From contig CM043944.1 in NCBI GenBank assembly GCA_014529385.2, positions 91,939,914 to 92,003,913 on the forward strand: a stretch of DNA of 64,000 nucleotides. Reading direction: 5' to 3'. The position numbers and the translations under genes were made by a program. This stretch comes from Adiantum capillus-veneris (lineage: Eukaryota > Streptophyta > Polypodiopsida > Polypodiales > Pteridaceae). Below, in pieces: positions 22,498 to 35,911 of this stretch. Below the pieces are notes generated by a model. The model saw only the letters and a program-made list of their open reading frames with translations. It was not told the DNA's origin and made no database searches. Position 1 is the stretch's first letter, and each line of letters starts with the position of its first letter.

Positions 22498-24066
22498 ATG
22501 GTTGATAAGGGAAAAGATATGGAAATGAATGTTGATAGCTTTGAGTTTGCTAATGATAGAGCAACTAATAATGCCCCTATGCTTGTAAAACTATCTTGTT
22601 TCTAGGCTTCAACAAGCCCTGGGCAACCCATCCCTCCAAGGTGAAGTGCTATAGCAATTGCGCACCCATGGTATTCTCCAAACTCTCCACCAAGAAGAGA
22701 GAGTACCTAGGAAAGCTCCTTGTGAGACTTCCAAAAGAGGACTCTCTCCGATTAGGGAAGAAGAGGAGGATCCGTACGAAGGTCTCAAAAACTTACTACT
22801 TGATGAGGCATCTCCCTCCCAAAGGAAAACCCAAGTTTCAACGGTAGAGCCCCTACCAAAAGAACAAGAAAGAAGTCAGTCTCCTGCCACCTCGATGGAG
22901 ATGGCTCCACAAAAACGGTGGGCAAAATGCTCTTCAACACCCCCTAAATGGAGAAGACCATCGCATACTTCTCTACACCATCATTCAAAGAGGGAAGAGG
23001 GAAAACAAGAGAAGAAAAAGTCGAGAAATAGATCACCCTCTTCTCCATCTTCTTCATCCTCTTCCTCTTCTGAAGAAAGTGATGGTGCAGACAAGGAGGA
23101 ACAAGGGAAGAAAAAGGCGAGAAAGAGGTCACCCTCTTTTCCATCCTCCTCATACTCTTCCTCTTCTAAAGAAAGTGATGGTGCATTTATCGAACCACCT
23201 AAAAGAAGAGGCCATAAGAAATCCTATGCCGCCTGGAAGAGGTCGTCCAAGCTCAAAAAGTTCAAAGAGGGAGGAAAGAACATGTCTTTCCTTACCTACA
23301 ATGGCACTTATGGTGCTACGGACAAAGTCTTGGCCTTTATCCAATAATTTGATGCGGCATTTGGAGATGAGGGCTTCAAGGAGTCCTCGAAGCTACGTCA
23401 TGTAGCCATGCATTTTCAAAAGTCCGCCATGCAATGGTGGTCTAGCCTACGAGCAAACGGTGAAGCTCCACGAACATGGAAAGCTTCAAGAGCTTCCATC
23501 ATGAAGGAGTTTTTGGCTACCGATGCCAAAGACAAAGTACTCGTCGAATGGCAAAGCTTGAAGCTCTCTCCCTACAAATCTATTCACAAATATGTAGACA
23601 AGTTTTGGGATTTACACCTCAAAGCCACTTTCTTCCAAAAGATCGATTTTGGAGAGCAAAAACAACAATTTTGTGTGGGTTTAACTGAGGATATGGTGGA
23701 GTATGTTAACTCCCAAAGTCCACGCACCATATATGCGGTCATACACCATACCATGGTGGCTTCAAGAATCAACTTCCAACAAGGGGCTAAGAGAAATCTT
23801 AAGCCCACGAGAAACAAGGACCGTAACGAGCCTAAGGGGAAGGACAATGTCCAAAAGTCTACCAACAAAGGCAACACCAACAACAACAAAGCTAAAGAAA
23901 AGGGAGTTTATAAAGGCAAAAATAAACTCTCTTCTGAAGAGCTAGAGCGTTATCGAAAAGAAAATCGTTGTTTCAAGTGCGGGGAGCAAGGGCATGCCTA
24001 TCGTGCTTGTCCCCACAAGAATATACATAATGAGCCTCCTAGAGCTACCTTGGTCAAAATGCAATA
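22498..24066 (+). pseudogene. Element A gag with CCHC zinc knuckle
   Basis: A start at 22498 (MVDKGKDMEMNVDSFEFAND) matches the start of gag in B. A stop follows TNNAPMLVKLSCF, and the frame reopens at 22658. A Ser/Arg/Lys-rich low-complexity stretch (about 22960-23180) precedes the capsid domain (FQKSAMQWWSSLRANGE, DKFWDLHLKATFFQK) and the knuckle [14 protein letters not shown] at 23969-24010. A single stop at 23347 (AFIQ*FDAAF) and the early stop are the main lesions. Confidence 0.87.
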
Positions 24067-24684
24067 AGAGGAGTCTCATCACAAAGGATCTCCTTTATGC
24101 CATGCTTGGGGAAAGGTAAGAGAACATGATGCTTTCATTCTCTTTGACCCTGGTTCTACTCACAATTTCATATCCACATAGTTGGCCACCAAGCTAAGCA
24201 TCCAAGCCTATGAGATGGGAGATGTCCTATGGTGCTTTCAAGGGGGAAGAAACTTCAGTCATTCTCTTAATTGGGAAATTGAGGCTCCATGTCCAAAGCT
24301 ACGTGGACAAGGAGGATCTCTCCTCTCAAGCATGAGGATGTCATCCTAGGGGCACCATGGTTCATCGTATGGCTGCCAATGTTAAATTCCCTAAAAGGCA
24401 AATCTACTTTAGGTTTAGGGAAAAAGATATATACATAGATGCTAAGGAGTTGGATAGTACCATACCCATTGTACACAAGTAAGCTTTCAATAAGTCAATA
24501 AAGAGCTCTATTTTCGTGTACATGATTTTTGTTAAAGATTCTCAAAATGAACCTAATACTTCAGCAAAAGAAAATATAAACAATCAAAAGGAATTAGAGT
24601 CATTTAATTTCCTCAAGGGGTTCCAAGATGTTTTTATTGACAACATCCCTTGTGAACTACCTCCCAAACGAGGGAATGATGACC
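24067..24684 (+). pseudogene. Element A protease remnant and pol start
   Basis: LFDPGSTHNFIS (near 24145-24175) is the retropepsin active-site loop, with DPG as in element D. Frameshifts follow, then the linker [21 protein letters not shown] (24611-24673, written by position) that in B precedes reverse transcriptase. Similarity to B ends at the next codons. Confidence 0.7.
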
Positions 24685-25985
24685 AGGCAACTTTTCAAAG
24701 GAAGGGAAGGGAAGGTTAAGGGAGCATTCACCAAAACAAAAGGATACGTGTGTTCAAACCACCTTGAGCATTCTTGCCTATCATGGTGATCCAATGAGGG
24801 CTTTTGTATGGTTTTTGACAAATACCGGGTGCCATCTTAGATATTTCATGGATCCTATTTCAATGAATTATGTCTAGCCCTCAAGAGAAACTTTTACATC
24901 AATTCAATTTTCTACAATGACATTGCTACACACACACACACACACACACACGCATGCATGTAAACGCATATGCACATGCACATGCACATGCACATGCACA
25001 CACATGCAGTATACCATATACGCACCATTTCTATTATGGTGCAAGCATTGTTCATTTATTTCGTTTGTTGGGCATTGATTTTGGTTGATAAATACCATCT
25101 CGCATTGCTAGAGCCTAGTGTACGCACGACACTGACAATGATGAAGTTTATTGTAGCAATTCGTGCCCATACGCATGCTCTCCATGATGTGAATATTTGA
25201 CATTGCGGTGTACGTTGATGATTGCACTAGGAAATGGACCATTTTTCAATCTATCAACAAAGCAAAGCTTCTTTGAATCATTTTCTTAGTATATTGACAA
25301 AGCAAACCTTCTCTTAATCAGGCAAATGAACTAATTTTTGAAATCAAATGCACACATGAAAATTTTTCTTTGAGGATGCTCAAATTTGTAGGTTTGAGTG
25401 GATGCTTTCTAGACACTTGGACGTGCTCTGGACACCAAACTTGCTTCAGCTCAACACCTGCTTTCTTGAGCACCGTTGCTACTGCTACATGTACTTGCTA
25501 TGTTGCCTCCTTCATATAATGGGTTTCAGTCATAGAATGAGTTTTGTTCAAGTGAATACCATGCACCAATCATGAATTGTTGGGCTGATTATGTAGGTGG
25601 CCATCAAAGAGGGTCATGTTGCAATCTGCGGTGCTTGCAAATTGAAGACTTCTCGAGCAGATGTTGATTGCACCCTTATCGACGACTGTTAACTTATAAT
25701 TTTTCAATTTTGCAAGGATTGGATGATTAATATATATACACGCTCTTTGGGATTTATTTTTGACACAACATACATGTATGTGATCACGATTTTGAGGAAA
25801 GATTTTTGAAGTGAATCTTGGCAAGATACGCTCTCGAAAAATGGTAGGGAGCCAGCGTGGAGCGCGTGGGCAGCGAGCCACTCGAAGACCAAAGAGAGTA
25901 TCGTGAGGAGCTAGCTGCCACAAGCTAAGAGCACGATGTGAGGATGGTTGGTGGGTGGAGCGTGCACGAGGCAGCAAATAGGATT
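24685..25985. other. Unassigned DNA between elements A and B
   Basis: Contains (CA)n at 24928-24951 and a hexamer repeat (ATGCAC)n at 24970-25008. A short phrase DDCTRKWTIFQS near 25216-25250 faintly resembles a copia integrase but nothing supports it further. The 135-codon minus-strand frame at 25570-25977 has no recognised motif. Confidence 0.4.
24928..25008. repeat. (CA)n and (ATGCAC)n microsatellites
   Basis: Twelve CA units, a CGCATGCATG spacer, then about five ATGCAC units. Confidence 0.9.
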
Positions 25986-25990
25986 TTTCT

Positions 25991-26680
25991 TGTAATGGAA
26001 ATGGCCTATGAACTTTGAGAATGGCAGAATTAAGAGAATTAGAGTGAGCATTTTTGTGAGATTACTTAGAGAACATAGAGGGTGAACTTAATTGATGGTA
26101 GCAACATGAACATAGTACTTAATTAACTTGGCATGAACAATACTTTTGCAAGAGAGAGAGTATTAGAGAACATGACAATAGTTGAGGACGATTTACTTGG
26201 AGCTGGTCCCCCCTCCAAAAGGCGTTTGTATTATAGATTCTCCCATCAAGAGAGACTTGGTACAATACAATCTTTGTGTTCCTTGTGACCTTGGTGATGC
26301 TATGAAGATGGAAAGCTTCATGCATCACGAGCATAACATAAACTTTGCAAAAATCATTAACTATCCCAAGCCTCAGTCCCAAGGCCTCAAACACCTTCGA
26401 AGGTGGAGAGAGCTAGCGAGGAATGAGGGTAGGGAAGAGGAAGAAGAATCATTCATAGGAGAAAGAAATAGTTCCTCACTTATCATCACTCTTCTTGCTT
26501 AGTATAGCATAATATCATAGTAATGAAGATGAAGAAGATGGCAAGCTTAAGCATTGAATCATGGCTCTTGGTTGGATTTGCATTCCATAGCCAAGAGTAT
26601 TGGTGTAGGATCTGCACTTCTCAACAAGCTTGGAGAAGGAGATGGAGCTCTTGCGCTTTGCACTCCACACAATGAGAGAA

Positions 26681-26728
<48 letters not shown>

Positions 26729-27472
26729 GGGGGCGGGAGTATACCCCCCTCTCATGCTTGGTCCACACCTTTCTCTCTCCCTCCCTCTCTCTCTCTCTCT
26801 CGTATTATTTAATTATTTCATTTGGACATGTGTCCTTACTCTTTGAGAGAAGGAACTTAATTATTTATTTTTATGTATCTAAATTCTCATTGGACCCCTT
26901 TAAAACCTATCCAATAGGATTCAAGCACATCATGAGGGCCACATGTGGATGATCATTTGAACATGTGTCTTTTATGCTTATTAAGTCATTTGGTTTGAAT
27001 TGAATACTTCAAGCACTTAGTCAATCAAGCATGGAAATGTTGATGCCTCTTGACAGTTTATCTTTGAATTGCACACTTCAAGAACCTTAGTCATTTAAGC
27101 ATGTGAGAAGCACCTCAAACTTTTGGGCAAGGTTCCCACTAACACTTAGAAAGCCGACAAGCACCTCATGCTTGGGTAAGAATCCCACCTCAAGGTAAGC
27201 CGTAGCTTACCTAAGGTCAAATGACTTTTTAACACTAACTTTTGGAGGTCTTCAATAAAGGTAACCCTAAGGTATTTAAGCTCCATTAGGTAGCATTGCT
27301 CTTTAATAGACCATCTCTCATTTGGACCCCTTTAACCTTGGCATCATGTCAAGACAGATCCATAAGCACATGTCTATATTCTAACCCTTGTTCCCGTTTA
27401 TTCTCCCACATTGAATGGTTAGTTTAATATGAGAAAATCATTTAGGTTGGTTAGATATTAGATTTTATGACA
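25991..27472 (-). repeat. Element B 3' LTR (1482 bp)
   Basis: Partner of 37884-39319, about 95% similar by eye. It carries a (TG)n followed by a run of about 20 G (26690-26733); the 5' LTR has only (TG)n at this place. It also retains a segment near 26048-26090 that the 5' LTR lacks. Confidence 0.93.
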
Positions 27473-30400
27473 TTACCTCTCTCTTAAAATCATAGTCGTC
27501 CTCGACTATGAGGTAGAAGAGATAAAGTCTTAGTTATTAGTCTACGTTTCTTAGCGGGTAGAGGATCCCTTTTCACCCTGCAACATCATTCCAGAATGGA
27601 TGACAAGTCTATTTGGTGCCCGGGAGACTTAACTGCCGCAAGCATGTCAGCTCTTTAGTCCATATCATACTTCCAAAGTAGACTGACAAGTTCTACTTGA
27701 TGTTTGGGAGACGTCGTCACCACAAACATGATCCTAAGCATGCATACTTCTTAAATTTTGTGCACAATAAAAGAACGAGTCTTATAAGACATAAACATTG
27801 TTCATTTAAAATGCATTCTCATTTGCTTACTCTAGTGTAGCATTGTAAGCATTGACAAGGTTCATATTATCCTTAAGCTAGGTTCCTTGTATTCATCTAA
27901 CATCTTTAAAATGATAATTCTTAAACTTAACAAGATATCATTGGATAACATTACCATTTCTTCGTACCGTGTCTTCGTATCGAAGAATTGATTCGGGCTG
28001 CAACACCTCTTCTTGATCTTCGATCTCTGGCGGGTCCTCAATTATTGGTTCTTTTTGGTGGCTCTCCTTTGTAGGGCTTAAGTTAGGCTCAAATGAAAAG
28101 CATTGTGTATGAGCCAATGGTTGGGCAACTTGAGCTGATAAGCCATGTCATTGATTAGCTTCAAGATTTGAAAAGGACCATAGGATCTTTTTGCTAATTT
28201 AGCATAATACTCTTCATGACCCATAGGATTTTTGCCCGTCGTTTGCCTCAATCGAGCCTTGGGAAACTTGAGTAAGACCCAATCATTTTCTTTGAACGTT
28301 AAGGCCCTTATGTGCTTGTCAGCATCAATTTTTTGCCTTTGTTGAGAGATGGATATAACCTCCTTAACCTTTTGAAAAGATTCTTGTAGGTCATGGATAT
28401 ACTCATCAGCAACGAAGATCTTCCCATGTACTTTAAGTAGCAAGGGACTTTTAGGTCCTCCCTCTATGATCTCAAAAGGTGCTTATCCCGTAGTAGTATG
28501 GGCAATATTATTGTACGCGTACTCTACAAGGGGTAAGTACTTCTCCCATCGGGATCGTTGATCTACTTCTGTAACATAAGTCTTAAGTAGATCGAGTATC
28601 GTAAGGTTGGCTATCTCACTTTGGCCATCCGTTTGTGGATGATAGGCTGAAAGAGAAATTTAATCTACTTCCTAGATTTTCAAAGAGACCCTTCTAGAAA
28701 TTATTGGTCATTCTAGTATCTTTGTTCGACACTATGGATGTTGGCAAGCCATGATACTTGAAAATTTGAGATCTAAAGAGGGTTGCCATTTGATGTGTCT
28801 TAATAGTCTTTTTGACAGGCATAGAGTGTGTTTTCTTGCTAACTCTGTCAATTGAAACAATCCAAGTTGTTTCCCTCGATCAAATTTCAATTTTTGGTAT
28901 ACCACGCATTTTGAACATACTCTTGTACGTTTACTTTTCATGGTAGACCAACAGAAATACATTTCTATTCCTGGAAGAGTAGATTACGGAATCCCTCTTT
29001 GCTCCGCATAAGGAGAAGCATAGGATTCATACATGACTTTCTTATTGTATTGGTGAGTAACACATAGCCTATTTCCGTTTGGAAAATAACCATCCTTGAA
29101 GGTGAACGGTTCTTTTTTTTCTTCCCTAATCCAAAGGCTGTAATTACCTACTTAAAGTCTTGGTCAGTAGCATACTCATCTATCATAAAAGATAGATCAT
29201 TGTGAGTTGCTATAGACACCGCATTTACCTTTGGCCGTTGTGAAAGTGCATTGACCACTTGATTGTGCTTACCAGCAATGTGAGCAATATGAAAATAAAA
29301 TTGCGAAAGAAAATTTTCCCACCTCATTTGTTTGTCCGAAAGCTTGGTTTGCGTCATGAAGTACTTGAGACTTTGGTGGTCTCTTCGTAAAATGAATGGA
29401 GTCCCCAATAAATAGTGCTTCCATGTGTCTAGGGCATGTAGAACAGCTAAAAGATCTTTCTCATAAATGCCCAAGACCTATTCATCCGTATTGAGCCTTC
29501 AACTCTCATAGGCTATGGCATGCCCTTCTTGAAGCAAGACTACTCTAAGGCAATCACCACAAGCATCACATTGGACCTCAAAATGGCTGTGAGAGATCCA
29601 GAAGCATGAGGACTGGTTGAGAGGTAAGCTTCTCTTTGAGCTTGTCAAAAGCTTTTTGCTCCTTAGTAGTCCATGAATACTTAACATTCATCTTTGTTAA
29701 GTCATGTAATGGTCCTGCTACTTGAGAAAATTTTGCTACAAAGTGTCTATAGTATGCACACATACCAATAAAGCTTCTTAGCTTGTGTAGATTCCTTGGA
29801 TTAGACCATGCTTTTATTACCTCTAACTTCAATGGATCCATACGGATACCATCTTAAGAGATAATATGACCTAAGTATTGAATCTCTTGAAGGAAAAATT
29901 CACTTTTCTTTGGTTGAGAAAAAGCTTGTTCTCTGAATGCTTGAAAAATCACTTGGAGATGTTGCTTCTGCTCCTCCAAGGACTTGGAGTAGATGATGAT
30001 ATCATCAAAGAACACTCTAGTGAACTTCTGGTAGGGTCTAAATATTTTCTCCATCAAACGATTGAATGTGGCTGGTGCATTGGTCAAGCCAAAAGGCATG
30101 ACTAGATATTCATAAAGACCAAATGTTGTACGAAACGCGGTCTTTAGGATATGTTCATCCACTATCCTTATTTGATGATAGCCACTTTTTAGGTCAATCC
30201 TATTGAAGTAGGTAGAGCCTTGTAGCTTATCAAACAAATCTTCTACCCGAGGCAATGAAATCTGTTTTTGATAGTGATATGGTTTAGTGCTCGATAGTCC
30301 ACACACATACGATATGTACCATCTTTCTTTTGCACTAAAAGGACTGGAGAACAAAAGGGAGAGGAGCTACGCCTCACCATCCTTTTTTCTACCAATTCTT

Positions 30401-30560
30401 GTACTTGCCTCATGATCTTCTCTTGTTGAGCTTGGGAAACTCGATAAGGAGGCTTGTTAGGCGGTGAGCTTCCTGGTAGGAGCTCAATTCGATGGTCATC
30501 ATCCCCTCGTTTTGGAGGTAAGTCCATAGGGATATTATCGATGAAAACATCTTGGAATCC
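27473..30560 (-). pseudogene. Element B pol (RT, RNase H, integrase, chromodomain trace), broken
   Basis: Reverse transcriptase (29854-30560) shows [45 protein letters not shown] and FFDDIIIYS. The connection and RNase H (29148-29853) show FIGMCAYYRHFVAKFS, the YEKDLLAVLHAL helix and DHQSLKYF. Integrase (28078-29140) shows CVVYQKLKFDR and HPQTDGQSEIANLTILD, with a stop before APFEI at 28479-28490, then YGPFQILK. A chromodomain trace YLVKFKNYHFKD lies near 27885-27930. Many stops and frameshifts. Confidence 0.88.
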
Positions 30561-31643
30561 GTGTAGAAAAGTAGACAAGTCTAACTCTTCTTGATAATCC
30601 TTTGCAATGAGCATCCTCTTGTGGAGCTTCGATGGTGGAAGCCCTAAGAGTCTCATTGCAAGCATTTTTCTTGGGGCAAGAACGATAGCCATGTCCTTGC
30701 TCCCCACACTTAAAACACTTATGGTCCTTGTGAAAAGCTTCAAGCTCTTCATGAGAGAATTTGTTTTTACCTTTGTAAACTCCCTTCTCCTTGGACCTAT
30801 TGTGGTTGTAGTTGTTGTTGTAGGAAGTGCCTTGGGAAGAATTTTGGGATTGGTTTTTCCCTTTGTATCACTTTTGTCTTTGTTTTCCATGGGTTTGACA
30901 TTCCGTCTAGCCCCTTGTTGGAAATTGATGCAGGAAGCAACCATGGTGTGGTGGATTACTTCGGTGATAGAACCAAGCTGTTGGGAGTTGACATAGTCGG
31001 CCATTTCTTCAGGTAATCCCGCACAATTTTTTTTGCTTTTGCTCGGCAAAGTCTATCTTTTGGAAGACAGTAGCCTTGAGATGTAAATCCCAAAACTTGT
31101 CCACATATTTGTGAATAGACTCATGTGAGAGAAGCTTCAAACTGCGCCATTAGGTAAGTACTTTGTCCTTTGCATCGCTTGCAAGGAATTGCTTCGTGAT
31201 GGAAACTCGTAGAGTTTTCCATGTGTTTGAGACTGCACCGTTGCCACAAAGGCTAGCCCACCATTGACGAGCCGATTTTTGGAAGTGCATAGCTACATGG
31301 CATAGCTTGGAGGACTCTGTAAAGTCGTCATCTCCAAAGGCCGCATCAAATTGCTGGATGAAGGCCAATACTTTGTCGATGGCACCAAAAATGCCATCAT
31401 AGGTGAGAAAGGAGATACTCTTTCCTCCCTCTTTGAACTTCTTGAGATTTTGTAATCTTCTCCATGCAGGGTATGATTTGCGATGTCCTCCCTCTTGTAT
31501 TCTCTAGGAGAATAGCCATAGATTTCGTCGGGAGAGGAGGAAGGTGAAGAAGAGGAGAAGAGGGTGACCTCTTTCTTGCCTTTTTCTTCCTTTGTTTCCT
31601 CTTTTCCCTTTCAGAGTGATGAGGAGAAGGACTATGGGTTGAC
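30561..31643 (-). pseudogene. Element B gag, main part, protease missing
   Basis: After the copia insertion gag resumes with a basic/Ser-rich stretch (KRKQRKKKARKRSPSSP), then the capsid domain (FQKSARQWWASLCGNG, 31250-31310), and a CCHC knuckle [14 protein letters not shown] at about 30676-30717. Only about 25 codons later the linker [13 protein letters not shown] leads straight into reverse transcriptase. No protease active-site loop was found, so protease appears deleted here. Confidence 0.8.
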
Positions 31644-31648
31644 CGTTT

Positions 31649-31840
31649 TGAAGAAGTACGAGCGGAAGTGTGACGCGAGAGAGAGTGCGAGAAGAAGAGC
31701 ACGACGATATGGTGAACTCGCTCTACTGTAATGTGTAGAGCATAGTGAGTTCTTATTAGGTTTTAACAAAAGAATATGTGTACATACCTGGCGGCCCGCC
31801 CACTTACCTGGGCGACCACATTGGGCTTTATACCCCAACA
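31649..31840 (-). repeat. Element C 3' LTR (about 192 bp)
   Basis: Starts TGTTGGGG after the polypurine tract and ends CTTCTTCA on the minus strand. The last 79 bases are the inverted partner of the right terminal segment. Confidence 0.7.
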
Positions 31841-31929
31841 ACCTCCCACTTAAAGTTCAATGTGGTACTTTAAGTGTGAGAGAAGCTACTATACAAGCTA
31901 ATATACAAGAGATGTAGAGAAGTGATGTA

Positions 31930-34900
31930 CTACCCTACACCTAACTGCTTGCGAAAATGCGCAACGCTTTTTGAGGGAAGTCCTTTTGTAAGTAGATCAG
32001 AAGGATTTTTTGTGGTGTGAACTTTGACAAGCTGAAGTTGCTTATCCTCGAGCATTTCCCTGATGAAATGATACTTCACATCCACATGCTTTGTCTTTGA
32101 GTGATAAACTGGATTGCGAGCCAATTGTATAGCACTTTGACTATCACAATATAGCACAGGCATCTCATCTTTGATTCCCAAATCTGTTACTAGTCGATTA
32201 AGCCAAATTGATTCTTTGCATGCCTCTGATGCTGCAACATATTCAGCCTCTGTAGTAGATTGAGTAACACAATCTTGTAATCTAGAACTCCATGATACTG
32301 CTCCACCAGCCAATGTAAAGACATACCCTGACGTAGACCTTCGGTTGTCTAAGTCACCTGCATAATCTGAGTCTGTAAAACCCTTTACACTTAGCTCCTG
32401 ACTCCCATAGCATATACGCATACTCTTTGTAGCTTTCAGGTATCTCAATATTCCTTTCACTGCCTCCCAATGTTTCTTGCCTGGGTTTGACATGTATCGA
32501 CTTACTACTCCCACTGCAAATGCAATGTTTGGGCGAGTAGCAATCATTGAATACATCAAACTACCCACCGCAGACGCATATGGAATCTTATCCATTTCAG
32601 CCTGTTCTTCCTCAGACACAGGACAATCTTGTTTGCTAAGTTTCACATATGGTGGCAATGGAACACTCAATGCCTTTCCCTTCTCCATATTGAAACGTTG
32701 CAAAACCTTGTCAATATACTCTGTTTGAGATAACCAAATCAACTTCTTTGAAATGTCTCTCTCAATGCGCATACCAAGTATATGACTTGCCTCACCCATA
32801 TCTTTCATGTCAAACGATTTTGCCATCGTTGACTTCAACGCTGAAATTTCTTCCAAGTGCTTGCCAGCAATCAACATGTCATCCACATACAAAATAAGGA
32901 TCAACCAACTACTATCCTTAGCCTTCTTTATATATAGACAGTGATCGAACTCACTATGTTTGTAGCCTTGAGAAAGCATAAACTTGTGGAATTTATGGTA
33001 CCATGCCCTCGGTGATTGTTTTAAGACGTAAAGACTCTTTAACAACTGGCATACCCAATCTTCCTTGCCTTTCTCAACAAACCCTTCTGGCTGCTGCATG
33101 TAAATTTCCACATCTAAATCACCATGCAAGAACACTGTCTTGACATCCATTTGGTGCAACACCAAATCTAATATGGCAACCAATGCAAGAAAGCATCTCA
33201 ATGTAGTCATTTTGACCACCGGAGAGAAGACTTCATCAAAGTCAATGCCTTGTTCTTGCTTAAAGCCCTTGGCAACAAGCCTTGCTTTGTACTTTGGCTG
33301 ACTATCATGAGTGGTGATCTTATACCTGTAAACCCATTTACAGGGTAGAGCCTTTTTGCCCCGTGGTAATTTAACTAGCTTCCATGTCTGGTTTTTATGC
33401 AGACCTGCCATCTCTGACTGCATGGCCAATTGCCAATTCCCGGAGTCCTTCATTTGCACTGCTTCCTTGTAACATGAAGGCTCATTGCAATCAGTCAACA
33501 TGACATAGTTCATAGATGGAACAAACCTATCAGGAGGTCACGTGACACGTCCATATCTACGCACAATAGGTGGCTCAGGCTCAGCCACAACCTGTGGTTC
33601 CAATCTATCCTGTCCTTGCTCCTCTTGAGCCCTGACATTTTGTCTTGCACGTGCAGGTCCATCTTCTTGGAAGACAACTCTTCTAATCTCCTCAACCCTC
33701 TTTGGTTTAGAATGATATTTGGATTCATTAAAGTGAACATCATTGCTGCGGACAACCTTTCTGGATTCGGGATCCCAAAGTCTGTACCCCATCTCACCAG
33801 AATTACCATAGCCTAGAAAGATGCACTTTCTACTCTTTGGCTCAAGTTTGTTCCTAAATTCCTTTGGAACGTGAGTATATGCCTCACAGCCAAAGACTCT
33901 GAGATGCTTGTATGAGGGCATTTTGCCTGACCATACCATCTCTGGCACTGAATCCTTCTGCAAAACCTTGCTAGGAGATCTATTTACAAGATGAACAACG
34001 GTTGATACAGCTTCAGCCCAAAACCCATTTGGCAGCTGTGCATTAGACAACATACTTCTGACCTTCTCTTGTATGGTCCTATTCATCCTCTCAGCAACAC
34101 CATTTTGAGGAGGATTGTAAGGAGCAGTAAGTTCACGTTTTATACCTTTTGACTCACAAAAGTCCTTAAAGGCCTTTGAAACATACTCTCCACCATTGTC
34201 AGTGCGTAAGCATTTAAGCTTCTTGCCACTCTGATTCTCCACAAGTGTCACAAACGTTTTGAAAACACTAAACGCTTCATCCTTGTGCTTGGAGAAAGTA
34301 AACCCATACTTTCCTCGAGTAATCATCTATAAATGTCATAAAGTAAGAAGCTCCCCCTAGAGATAGGTTAGGCATAGGTCCACACAAATCACTATGAACA
34401 AGTGCCAACTGTGTATCTCTTCTACCGCTTCTATGCTTATGTGGCTGCTGTGTTTGCTTACCATACAGACAATGTTCACAGAATTCAAAATCATTAAATG
34501 AAAAGCCAGGCAAATAACCAGAACGAGACAAGATTTCCATTCCCTTCTTGGACATATGTCCTAACCGGCTATGCCACAAAGAAACGTTCGGTTGCTCGGT
34601 TACATTGATTACATTTTTAGAGACATTTGATACATAAATCATGTAAAGTCCTCCAGACTTTACTCCATGTGCTACTATCATAGAACCCTTGGATATCTTC
34701 CACATGTTCTGTCCAAAAGTGGTGACGTAGCCAGCATCATCAAGTAAACCTGTGCTAATCAAGCTCTTTGTAATTGCGGGAACATGTCTCACATTCTTCA
34801 GCGTGAAAGAAGAGCCATTCTGAAACTTCAATTGAACATCTCCAACACCTAAGATCTCACATGTCTGCCCATTGCCTAGCCGAACATGATCTTTAGTGGT

Positions 34901-35911
34901 CACATAAGAGGTAAACCACTCCTTGTTTGGAGACACATGAAGTGATGCCCCTGAGTCTATAATCCAGTCACTCAGTGCATTTCCATCAGATGCTGTAAGA
35001 AGAGCTGAGTCCATTGTATTCTTCAAGAAGTAGATGTCTCCTGACACTAGACTATCATCCTCTGCAATAGTGTTTGTCACATTTATTTCTTGAATCTTCA
35101 CTGAGGACTTGTTCTTCTCACCATGGTCTTCAGCTTCCTCTTTGCCTTTTTCTGCTTTCCATTCTTTGCAGTCTCTTTTCATGTGACCCTTCTTGCTACA
35201 ATGGTAGCATTCTATGTCACTCTTGCCTTTAGCACTGCGGGACTTGCTACGAGACTGATTCCTCTTTCCACCTTTGTACTTTTCTTTGGTCCTTCCCCTG
35301 ACAACTAAGGCTGTTCCTTTGCCTTTGTCCATTGTCTTTCTATTGGTTTCTTCAGTAAGCAGACTTCCTTCTACACCTGCTATGTTCAAACCATCTGGAG
35401 GTGAAGAATTACTCAAAGCTGTGTGAAAAGTGTCCCAACTTTCCGGCAATGTGATCAACAGGAACATAGCTCTAACAGGTTCATCAAACTTGACACCTTG
35501 AGCTGACAACTGACTGTAGATTGTGTTGAATTCATTCAGATGATTGGACATAGGTGTCCCTTCTTTCATCTTCAAGTCAACAAGCTTCTTAAGCCAGTAT
35601 ACCTGTGAAGCTGCACTCTGCTTCTCATAAAGATCACTCAGCTTTAACCATGCTTGATAAGCCGACATCTCGTCTGCTACATTGAAGTAAACGCTTTCTG
35701 CCAAAGTCAGCATAATGGTAGAAAGTGCCAATTCATCCATTTCGCTCCATTCATCTTCGTCCATATCTTCTGGTTTTATCCCCTTGAGCTTTATAGGTTT
35801 TATCTGCTTCTTTTGTACCAACACGTGCCAAATCTGCTTCTTCCACAATGGGAAATTGGTTCCATCCAGCTTCTTGATATTGTAAAGAGCAGTGTCCTGT
35901 GATCCAGCCAT
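31930..35911 (-). pseudogene. Element C copia gag-pol polyprotein, two lesions
   Basis: The start at 35911 opens a classic copia order. Gag (LKKLVDLKMKEGTPMSNHLN) is followed by knuckle CYHCSKKGHMKRDC, protease loop DWIIDSGASLHVS, and the integrase zinc part LWHSRLGHMSKKGMEIL with CEHCLYGK. The core is FIDDYSRKVWVYF, TDNGGEY and PQNGVAERMNRTI. Reverse transcriptase has VKTVFLHGDLDVEIYMQQPE and YVDDMLIAG; RNase H has DSDYAGDLDNRRSTSGYVF and ends DLLTKGLPSKSV. The only clear breaks are one extra base near 34291 in the integrase core and an in-frame TGA at 33538-33540 between integrase and reverse transcriptase. Tork-like by gene order and motifs (inferred). Confidence 0.95.

Larger units (their letters stand above)
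14624..24684 (+). mobile_element. Gypsy element A (plus strand), 5' LTR split by TE1, 3' part lost
   Basis: The 5' LTR starts TGTCATAAAAACTAATATG at 14624 and ends ATGTTACA at 22086. Without the inserted TE1 it is about 1.53 kb, close to the 1.44-1.48 kb LTRs of element B, to which it is clearly homologous along its length. The primer site TGGTATCATAGC follows at 22088. Inside are gag with a zinc knuckle, the start of protease, and a short stretch leading to reverse transcriptase ([11 protein letters not shown], near 24620-24652). Homology stops near 24684; reverse transcriptase, integrase and the 3' LTR are missing. Confidence 0.8.

Noticed and set aside
24928-25008. CRISPR-like or satellite array
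   Set aside because: The units are simple CA and ATGCAC microsatellite repeats without spacers.
25570-25977. 135-codon minus-strand frame
   Set aside because: No domain, no plausible splice or promoter context; composition alone does not support a gene.
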